8,110 nt of DNA from NCBI GenBank assembly GCA_964489835.1, contig CAZBBC010000185.1:1-8110 (forward strand). Reading direction: 5' to 3'. This DNA comes from CAZBBC01 sp964489835 (GTDB lineage Bacteria; Calditrichota; Calditrichia; JAJRVZ01). The notes under the pieces are model-generated. The model was not told the origin of the DNA and did not search any database. It saw only the letters and a program-made list of their open reading frames with translations. The position numbers and the translations under genes were made by a program. Shown piece after piece: positions 1 through 4,716 of this stretch; position 1 is the stretch's first letter, and each line of letters begins with the position of its first letter.

Positions 1-1553
1 AAATCAGCACGCATTGATAATTCAATATATTTTGTTATCTTCAGCACCCGGTCGATTTCCCGCTCGAATTCAAGCGATCGGAGGGCATGCAAAGCGCCTG
101 TGCCGGCGCTATTGCCGATCGGGGTTATTTTGTCGTTGAATGCTTCGGGCAGAAGTCCGATCCTTATCGCACTTGCCGTGCGGATATAGTTTCCGAATCC
201 CCCGGCCAGATATACATTCTCAATCTGATCAATGGAGATTCCTGCAATACGAATCAATGTCATGATACCGGCATAAATGGCCGCTTTTGCCAGCTGAACT
301 TCGCGGACATCTTTTTGGGTTACCACAATATCATGATTCACCGCCGTATGCTCTTTTTTTTCAACCAGATATTCCTCTGTCATATAACCGGAATAATCGA
401 TCCTGCCACTCTCCAGAAGGAAAGCAATCAGATCGATCAGACCGGAACCACAGATCCCCACCGCTGTTTTATCGCCGATGGTTTTATAATAGCCGTTGTT
501 GTAAACGGATATACCACCCTCCACACCTCCGACGCCACATTTTATTTTCGCTCCCTCAAAAGCCGGTCCGGCCGCAGTAGCACAACAGTAGATAATATCC
601 CTGTTACCGAGTACGATCTCGCCATTGGTACCAATATCGATAAATAATGTGTGATTTTTGTTATCAGCGATATCAGTAGAGGCAAGACCAGCAAGAATAT
701 CCGCACCGACATATCCGGCCACGGATGGCAGTACCTTTACAATTCCCTTATGGTTTATTTTGAGATCCAGAGTTGAAGCTTTGAGCACTTTTTCATCCGT
801 AAATACCGGTGTGTAGGGGGCAAAAGCAATGGAAGCAGGATCTACCCCCAGCAGGATATGTAACATAATGGTATTACCGACGATAGTCATCAGATAAATA
901 TCTTCACCTTTGATGCCTGCTGCCTGACAACTGCTATCAATCGATTCGTTTATCTGGTTGATCAGTTTTTTCTGGAGCGTCTTTAAACCCTCCGGTTCAC
1001 GAATACAATAATCAATGCGTGAAATTACATCGGCACCGAAACCTATTTGAGGGTTAAGAACAGAGATCACATCAACCGGCTGATAATAGACGATATCCAG
1101 AAGATACATTACGATTGTTGTTGTCCCTATGTCCACTGCCAACCCATAACCTACCGGACGCTGGTTTTCCTCATCCGCTGTAGAATCAATCAATTCACCT
1201 TTATAGGTAACTCTCTTGTGACCGGCATTGTATGTAATTTCAATCCCGGAATTATCCGTAACCGTTCTGGCATGTGGATTCAGCTGGTCTAGAATGGCAT
1301 ATTCTTTGAAGCCGGGCAGAATTACAGCTAAATCATCATTGATCCGGTACTGACAGGCCAGTTCCATCCCCTTGCCGGCTATTTTTACCTTGCACTTCTC
1401 GCAGGTGCCTTTGCCACCGCAGGACGCGGGGATCAGGATACCGTTTTTCTGAAAAACATCCAGAAGAAGTTCTTCTTTCTGCCCCCAAATCGTATGTGTT
1501 TTCTGGCCGTCTGTAATTAATAATTTATATTTTTTTGTGGTCGGATCTTTCAT
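1..1553 (-). CDS. RACE/RamA-like reductive activator of corrinoid proteins (ASKHA, DUF4445), 3' end cut by window edge
   Basis: Reading the minus strand from the ATG at 1553 gives 517 uninterrupted codons to the window edge. Residues 1-80 form a [2Fe-2S] ferredoxin-like domain with cysteines C45, C51, C54 and C67 (CX5CX2CX12C, around ASCGGKGTCEKC). After a linker, an ASKHA ATPase fold follows: DIGTTT (141-146, phosphate 1), VGNTIMLH (225-232), DIGTNGE (306-312, second phosphate loop), CGSGLID (368-374) and YLAGGFGNYI (448-457). From family knowledge, such proteins use ATP and a low-potential electron to reduce inactive cob(II)alamin to cob(I)alamin on corrinoid methyltransferases or CO dehydrogenase-linked corrinoid proteins, in the cytoplasm. 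Related proteins usually end shortly after an 'IELS' motif, seen here at 510-513, so probably only some 10-20 residues are missing. The ribosome site is weak (GAGACAGG just before the ATG). No corrinoid or methyltransferase partner lies in the window; one may lie beyond the left edge. Plus-strand ORFs across this stretch are antisense shadows. Confidence 0.93.
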   Translation of the reverse strand, partial: MKDPTTKKYKLLITDGQKTHTIWGQKEELLLDVFQKNGILIPASCGGKGTCEKCKVKIAGKGMELACQYRINDDLAVILPGFKEYAILDQLNPHARTVTDNSGIEITYNAGHKRVTYKGELIDSTADEENQRPVGYGLAVDIGTTTIVMYLLDIVYYQPVDVISVLNPQIGFGADVISRIDYCIREPEGLKTLQKKLINQINESIDSSCQAAGIKGEDIYLMTIVGNTIMLHILLGVDPASIAFAPYTPVFTDEKVLKASTLDLKINHKGIVKVLPSVAGYVGADILAGLASTDIADNKNHTLFIDIGTNGEIVLGNRDIIYCCATAAGPAFEGAKIKCGVGGVEGGISVYNNGYYKTIGDKTAVGICGSGLIDLIAFLLESGRIDYSGYMTEEYLVEKKEHTAVNHDIVVTQKDVREVQLAKAAIYAGIMTLIRIAGISIDQIENVYLAGGFGNYIRTASAIRIGLLPEAFNDKITPIGNSAGTGALHALRSLEFEREIDRVLKITKYIELSMRAD

Positions 1554-1650
1554 TAGCCTGTCTCACTTAGAAATTATTCAACAGCCTTAATTTTTTAAAA
1601 ATCCAACTAACAATCAACAACTTTTAAATAAATAATAATTTAAAAAATTT

Positions 1651-1678
1651 GGAACTGGGAACCGGGAACTGGGAATTT
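1651..1678. repeat. 7-bp tandem repeat, four units
   Basis: Four consecutive heptamers read GGAACTG, GGAACCG, GGAACTG and GGAATTT. They lie in an AT-rich spacer about 100 bp upstream of the activator gene start on the minus strand. The sequence alone shows no function; such G-rich heptamer strings look like a slippage-type microsatellite. Confidence 0.85.
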
Positions 1679-1720
1679 GTTTCTTTATTTTCCATTATGC
1701 CCTTTGTGAGAACTTAGCAT

Positions 1721-1769
1721 CTTGCGGTTAGGTTCTGTTGTCCATTAGCCAAAATTTCTTAACCGCAAG
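1721..1769. repeat. Inverted pair of degenerate 'AACCGCAAG' elements
   Basis: CTTGCGGTTA (1721-1730) and TAACCGCAAG (1760-1769) are perfect 10-bp inverted repeats around a 29-nt spacer. The right copy continues into degenerate 'gcgcaaag/ccgcaaag' sequence up to about 1820. This appears to be two copies of one intergenic repeat facing each other. It could form a hairpin in RNA, but it has no T-run and is not a clear terminator. Confidence 0.7.
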
Positions 1770-1827
1770 GACACCACGCCAGTGGGCGGGCAGGCAAAGG
1801 AAGCGCAAAGTCCGCAAAGTTTTTATC

Positions 1828-1855
1828 CACGAATTACACGAATTAACACAAATTA
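1828..1855. repeat. 9-bp tandem repeat CACGAATTA
   Basis: CACGAATTA occurs twice back to back (1828-1836, 1837-1845). A third diverged copy, CACAAATTA (1847-1855), follows after one extra base. It lies between two other short repeat families in a non-coding region; no function is evident. Confidence 0.8.
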
Positions 1856-1860
1856 TTTAA

Positions 1861-1899
1861 ACCACAAAGTGCCCAAAAAATACACAAAGTTCACAAAGA
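1861..1899. repeat. Degenerate 'CACAAAG' repeat tract
   Basis: CACAAAG occurs at 1863-1869, 1883-1889 and 1892-1898, with diverged sequence between the first and second. The tract resembles the 'accacaaag..cacaaag' intergenic filler seen in many environmental bacterial genomes (from memory, not searched). No coding potential. Confidence 0.65.
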
Positions 1900-1970
1900 A
1901 TTTATTTAACCTGAATTATTCATAAAATTAAATAATTAAGTCTATAAATAATATAAAATCAATGAGTTAA

Positions 1971-2005
1971 TTCCCCCTTAATAAAGGGGGGTAGGGGGTT
2001 GTTTT
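1971..2005 (-). repeat. C-run hairpin element, copy 1
   Basis: A perfect hairpin, CCCCCTT (1973-1979), loop AATA, AAGGGGG (1984-1990), is followed by GTAGGGGGTTGTTTT. On the minus strand it reads as a C-run, a short spacer and then a C/G-run hairpin. The other C-run elements in this window share that layout. Copy 2, 60 bp away, is in the opposite orientation. Confidence 0.75.
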
Positions 2006-2034
2006 AAAGGTAATATTTTAAATTATATCAATGT

Positions 2035-2075
2035 TTTACATCCCCTTAGTCCCCTTTTTTAAGGGGAGACTTAAT
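2035..2075 (+). repeat. C-run hairpin element, copy 2 (inverted relative to copy 1)
   Basis: CCCC (2042-2045), spacer TTAGT, then a perfect hairpin CCCCTT (2051-2056), loop TTTT, AAGGGG (2061-2066), followed by AGACTTAATT. It is the reverse-oriented counterpart of the element at 1971-2005, so the pair brackets about 30 bp of AT-rich DNA, as two inverted REP-like units would. Confidence 0.75.
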
Positions 2076-2140
2076 TGTCGCTATATGATAGATCTAAAAT
2101 TCATGAATTAATCAGGTTAATATATTAATTCGTAATTAGT

Positions 2141-2240
2141 NNNNNNNNNNNNNNNNNNNNNNNNNNNNNNNNNNNNNNNNNNNNNNNNNNNNNNNNNNNN
2201 NNNNNNNNNNNNNNNNNNNNNNNNNNNNNNNNNNNNNNNN
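2141..2240. other. Assembly gap (100 N)
   Basis: Exactly 100 N, the conventional size for a gap of unknown length. The 16 bases left of it (TTAATTCGTAATTAGT, 2125-2140) are identical to the 16 bases right of it (2241-2256). The two contig ends therefore may simply overlap, or a tandem repeat may have stopped the assembly. Confidence 0.97.
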
Positions 2241-2307
2241 TTAATTCGTAATTAGTGTATTTTTATTAATTTACTCTTTAATCTTTCGGCCAATAATTGT
2301 AAAATGA

Positions 2308-2327
2308 TATCAGATATTATTCTGATA
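2308..2327 (+). promoter_or_regulatory. Inverted repeat in the leader of the M14 gene
   Basis: TATCAGA (2308-2314) and TCTGATA (2321-2327) form a perfect 7-bp inverted repeat with a 6-nt spacer. It ends 21 nt before the preferred start codon at 2349 and 8 nt before the AAAGG ribosome site. It could be a dimeric repressor's operator or a leader hairpin. Its position inside the longer reading of the ORF (from 2304) is one reason to prefer the downstream start. Confidence 0.4.
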
Positions 2328-2348
2328 AAATTATTAAAGGTAATTCTG

Positions 2349-3794
2349 ATGACAATCCCAATTGTTGGTAACGGTGGAAGTTTTGAAACACAATATTATT
2401 ATAACCAATCTCCCCAATATATTCTGACACCGGAAAATCTGCTAGAAATGCGGCATTCCATGGTCGTAGAGAAAATGAATAACATTCATCAAATGAATCC
2501 GGCCATTGAATTATCCGAAGCCGGTCAGTCTGTGGAGGGGCGTTCAATACAAATGTTTTCTTTTGGCAGAGGAGAGATAAAATTGCTTCTCTGGTCACAA
2601 ATGCATGGCGATGAACCCACAGCGACCGCCGCGTTACTGGCTATTTTTAATTTTTTTGCTCAAAAATTTGATTCACCATTGGTTCAGCAATTATACCGTC
2701 AACTCCGGATACATGCCCTGGTAATGCTTAATCCTGATGGGGCGGAACGTCTTCAGAGACGCAATTCCCAGGGAATCGATGTTAATCGTGATGCCCGGAA
2801 ATTGCAAACAGCAGAGGGACAGATACTAAAAAGAATGAAAGATGAAATCCGACCCGATTTCGGATTTAATTTGCATGAAATGCGGGGTAGAGAGACGGTG
2901 GGGGACAGTGGAAAAATTCTCACCATTGCGCTTATGGCACCGCCTTTTAATGCGGCTAATGATAATAGTCCCGCTCGCAACCGTGCGAAAAAACTTACCG
3001 TCATTATAAAAAATGCCCTGGAACCACTTATAAAAGGCCATATCGCCAGATATAAGGCTGACTATATGCCAAGAGCATTCGGGGATATCTTCCAGAATTG
3101 TGGCATTAGTACTGTTTTGTTGGAATCAGGATTACCATCAAATGAAGATCCTCAGCAGCTGTTACGCCTGGATTTTGTGTCATTTCTTGCTGCTTTTTGT
3201 GCCATTGCGGATGGATCGGTCGATGCAGTGGATGAACAGGCTTATGAGCAAATACCGCTGGAAGGCTTGGAACTATTTGATTTACTGATTAAAAATGTCT
3301 GGATTGTTAACGGCAGAAGAATCCCTCCCTTCCGGGCCGATATAGGGATTAACAGTGCGTTACGATGGGAAAATGACCGGATCATTACAAAGAGTATTAT
3401 TGAAGATTTAGGTGATCTGTCCATCACCTCGGGTAGAAAAGTGCTGGAGGGGAAGGGGCTGTTGGTTACTCCCGGATTCATTGTAAAAGTTGATCCTGAT
3501 GAGCATCCGGAGGATCTGCTGAAAAAGGGGATTACCACACCGGTCTTTCCCTCTGCCGATGAACAGTCGGAAAATATAAAATCTTTACCTGCACAAGGGG
3601 TCCTTAGCTTTGAGAACCTTTCTTCCTATACACGGGAACCAGCAAAGATTCTTCGACTGACCGGGAAGGGTGTTATCGATAAAGAAATGATTGCCGATTT
3701 ACTCATTTTCCCATGGGGAAATACGGACACCATTTCGCTCCAACAGTTGAAATATGTGATAAAAAACGGCCAGGTTGTGCGTATAATCCAATAA
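2349..3794 (+). CDS. M14-family zinc carboxypeptidase-like protein with an amidohydrolase-like C-terminal domain
   Basis: 481 residues from the ATG at 2349, preferred over an in-frame ATG at 2304 because AAAGG (2336-2340) sits 8 nt before it. Residues 1-300 carry the M14 signature: zinc ligands in HGDEP (H86, E89), NPDG (128-131), an arginine at 137/138, NRD (146-148, substrate-carboxylate binding), the third zinc ligand H176 in NLHE and the general base E259 in VLLESG. It is therefore predicted to hydrolyse C-terminal residues or amide-linked substrates. No signal peptide or membrane segment is seen, so a cytoplasmic location is likely. Residues 307-400 (DLLIKNVWIVNG, ADIGI, GLLVTPGF, GITTPV) resemble the N-terminal strand segment of D-aminoacylase/dihydroorotase-type amidohydrolases. 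Residues 413-481 (EPAKILRLTGKGVI, ADLLIFPW, YVIKNGQVV) resemble their C-terminal segment. The roughly 300-residue TIM barrel and its HxH metal site are absent. The M14 call is firm; the role of the C-terminal domain is unknown. Confidence 0.88.
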   Translation: MTIPIVGNGGSFETQYYYNQSPQYILTPENLLEMRHSMVVEKMNNIHQMNPAIELSEAGQSVEGRSIQMFSFGRGEIKLLLWSQMHGDEPTATAALLAIFNFFAQKFDSPLVQQLYRQLRIHALVMLNPDGAERLQRRNSQGIDVNRDARKLQTAEGQILKRMKDEIRPDFGFNLHEMRGRETVGDSGKILTIALMAPPFNAANDNSPARNRAKKLTVIIKNALEPLIKGHIARYKADYMPRAFGDIFQNCGISTVLLESGLPSNEDPQQLLRLDFVSFLAAFCAIADGSVDAVDEQAYEQIPLEGLELFDLLIKNVWIVNGRRIPPFRADIGINSALRWENDRIITKSIIEDLGDLSITSGRKVLEGKGLLVTPGFIVKVDPDEHPEDLLKKGITTPVFPSADEQSENIKSLPAQGVLSFENLSSYTREPAKILRLTGKGVIDKEMIADLLIFPWGNTDTISLQQLKYVIKNGQVVRIIQ

Positions 3795-3798
3795 TCGT

Positions 3799-3822
3799 AT
3801 CCTCGTAGAGGATAAATTATTG
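3799..3822 (+). repeat. REP-like hairpin unit 1
   Basis: ATCCTCGTAGAGGAT (3799-3813; perfect 6-bp stem, GTA loop) with tail AAATTATTG. It begins 4 nt after the M14 stop codon, so it also sits in the 3' end of that transcript and may stabilise or attenuate it. Confidence 0.8.
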
Positions 3823-3850
3823 TAACAAAATATGCATAAACCAATACCCC

Positions 3851-3874
3851 ATCCTTGTAGAGGATGAATTATTG
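3851..3874 (+). repeat. REP-like hairpin unit 2
   Basis: ATCCTTGTAGAGGAT (3851-3865; one C-to-T change, tolerated as a G-T pair in the stem) with tail GAATTATTG. The unit is enclosed in a further 8-bp inverted repeat, ACCAATAC (3840-3847) and GTATTGGT (3878-3885). It lies 39 nt before the transposase start. Confidence 0.8.
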
Positions 3875-3913
3875 GCTGTATTGGTAGATTTATTGTAAAA
3901 AATGGAGATTGTA

Positions 3914-4378
3914 ATGAAGCCAGGCGTCTTTACCCAATTATATACCCACATAGTCTTTGCCGTAAAATATAGAGAGCGGTTATTAAAGAAGGAAATCCGA
4001 CCGGAAGTTTTCAGCTATATCAGTGGAATTATCAGCAACAGAAAGCACAAATCCATAATTATTAATGGCGTAACCGATCATATTCACCTGTTAATTGGAT
4101 TAAATCCGAACGACAAAATTTCAGGCCTTGTTGCAACCATAAAACGAAGTTCTTCCACACTTATTAATCAACAGAATTGGTTTAGAGGGAAATTTCAGTG
4201 GCAGGAAGGTTACGGAGGTTTTTCATATAGCAGGTCGCAGTTAGAGAAAGTATATCGATACATAGAAAATCAGGAGACTCACCACAAAAAACACAGCTTC
4301 AGGCAGGAATATATCAAACTGCTGGAGAATTTTAAAATAGAATATAATGAAAAATATTTATTTGAATTTTTTGATTAA
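3914..4378 (+). CDS. IS200/RAYT-type HUH (Y1) transposase
   Basis: 154 residues from the ATG at 3914. An in-frame ATG at 3902 would add four residues, but GGAG (3904-3907) lies 6 nt before 3914 and makes the later start better. The protein matches the Y1_Tnp fold: an N-terminal strand (FTQLYTHIVFAVKYR), the metal-binding HUH motif H56-I57-H58 in TDHIHLLI, a central segment FQWQEGYGGFSYSRSQ (94-109), and the helix with catalytic Y116 and Q120 (YIENQ). The Y-xxx-Q spacing is that of IS608 TnpA. All catalytic residues are present and the length (about 150) is normal, so the protein looks active. It would nick and rejoin single-stranded DNA at hairpin-flanked sites. The hairpin units on both sides, in opposite orientation, suggest a REP-associated transposase rather than a simple insertion sequence. 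No TnpB or IscB partner is present. Confidence 0.92.
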   Translation: MKPGVFTQLYTHIVFAVKYRERLLKKEIRPEVFSYISGIISNRKHKSIIINGVTDHIHLLIGLNPNDKISGLVATIKRSSSTLINQQNWFRGKFQWQEGYGGFSYSRSQLEKVYRYIENQETHHKKHSFRQEYIKLLENFKIEYNEKYLFEFFD

Positions 4379-4414
4379 ATTTCTCAAATCATTTCGCTGC
4401 TTATATAATATCTG

Positions 4415-4438
4415 CAATTATGAATCCTCTACGAGGAT
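4415..4438 (-). repeat. REP-like hairpin unit 3 (inverted)
   Basis: ATCCTCTACGAGGAT (4424-4438) is the exact reverse complement of the palindrome of unit 1. Its tail on the minus strand is TCATAATTG. It lies 36 nt after the transposase stop codon. Confidence 0.8.
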
Positions 4439-4469
4439 TATATATTTTTGGGTTTCGATTTTATTTCTA

Positions 4470-4493
4470 CAATAATAAAACCTCTACGAGGTT
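4470..4493 (-). repeat. REP-like hairpin unit 4 (inverted)
   Basis: AACCTCTACGAGGTT (4479-4493) keeps the CCTC/GAGG core. The outer stem pair has changed on both sides (AT..AT to AA..TT), so pairing is preserved. The minus-strand tail is TTATTATTG, close to the tails of units 1 and 2. The compensatory change suggests that the hairpin itself is selected. Confidence 0.78.
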
Positions 4494-4518
4494 AATAATC
4501 TAAATGGTTATTTTTAAA

Positions 4519-4561
4519 CCTTCGTGCTCGGAGCCTGTCCTGAGGACCGAGAGGTCGAAGG
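4519..4561. repeat. Nested inverted repeat, CCTTCG...CGAAGG
   Basis: Three nested arms: CCTTCG (4519-4524) with CGAAGG (4556-4561), CTCGG (4527-4531) with CCGAG (4547-4551), and the small palindrome TCCTGAGGA (4538-4546) between them. It resembles the 'gagcctgtcctgag..gtcgaagg' intergenic repeat common in environmental genomes (from memory). There is no T-run, so it is not an obvious terminator. Confidence 0.75.
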
Positions 4562-4716
4562 ATGATCTTCGTGGTGAAAAATTCAGGTTAATTAAGTAAT
4601 CTTACTTTCACTTCGCCTCGCAATGACGGTAATAAAAATTTATACTTTTTCCCTGAATATTTCCTTCGATATTATTAACTTATAGTCTTTAAACCACCGC
4701 TCAAAAGGAGATTACT

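Larger units (their letters stand above)
1554..2303. other. Repeat-rich divergent intergenic region with assembly gap
   Basis: No gene is supported here. In order it holds: an AT-rich leader next to the minus-strand activator gene; a 7-bp tandem repeat (1651-1678); an inverted pair of 'cttgcggtta/taaccgcaag' sequences (1721-1769); GC-rich bases followed by 'gcgcaaag..ccgcaaag' (1775-1820); a 9-bp tandem CACGAATTA (1828-1855); degenerate 'cacaaag' copies (1861-1899); a TTAACCTGAATT motif (1906-1917); two C/G-run hairpins in opposite orientation (1971-2075); and a 100-N gap. Promoters for the two divergent genes must lie here, but I see no convincing -35/-10 pair. Confidence 0.8.
3799..4493. 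mobile_element. RAYT/IS200-like transposase with inverted pairs of REP-like hairpins
   Basis: A single HUH transposase gene is bracketed by two 24-bp hairpin units upstream (plus orientation) and two downstream (minus orientation). All share a 15-bp palindrome of CCTCGTAGAGG type plus a 9-nt tail, most often ending ATTATTG. This resembles the RAYT arrangement, in which a domesticated IS200-type protein sits among REP palindromes in opposite orientation. A normal IS200/IS605 element would instead have subterminal hairpins of the same strand sense at both ends. I cannot define exact element ends. The left boundary nearly touches the M14 stop codon (4 nt between). Confidence 0.65.
4379..4716. 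other. Intergenic region with REP-like units and a nested hairpin
   Basis: No gene is seen. It contains the two downstream hairpin units of the transposase module, a nested inverted repeat (4519-4561), a CTTCGTGGTGAAAA plus ATTCAGGTTAA stretch (4567-4591) related to sequence at 1906-1917, a 'cttcgcctcgcaatgacg' filler (4611-4628), and the AT-rich leader of the peptidase gene with its ribosome site AAAAGGAG (4703-4710). No confident promoter hexamers. Confidence 0.75.

Noticed and set aside
87..1292. Plus-strand ORFs at 87-647, 287-580 and 1047-1292
   Set aside because: They lie antisense to the clear RACE-type reading frame that runs unbroken from 1553 to 1, and their products resemble no protein family.
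2304..2348. Upstream ATG at 2304 as start of the M14 gene
   Set aside because: No ribosome site in front of it. The extra 15 residues cover an inverted repeat and a low-complexity segment. The ATG at 2349 has AAAGG at good spacing.
2317..3844. Minus-strand ORFs across the M14 gene
   Set aside because: Antisense shadows of a gene with full M14 catalytic motifs.
3902..3913. ATG at 3902 as start of the transposase
   Set aside because: The GGAG that best serves as ribosome site overlaps this ATG and is correctly spaced for the ATG at 3914. IS200-type proteins normally begin close to the FTQLYTHIVFA strand.
3799..4493. CRISPR-like array from the repeated hairpins
   Set aside because: Only two units on each side, in opposite orientations and with unequal spacing, and no cas gene. 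The arrangement fits REP-like palindromes, not an array.
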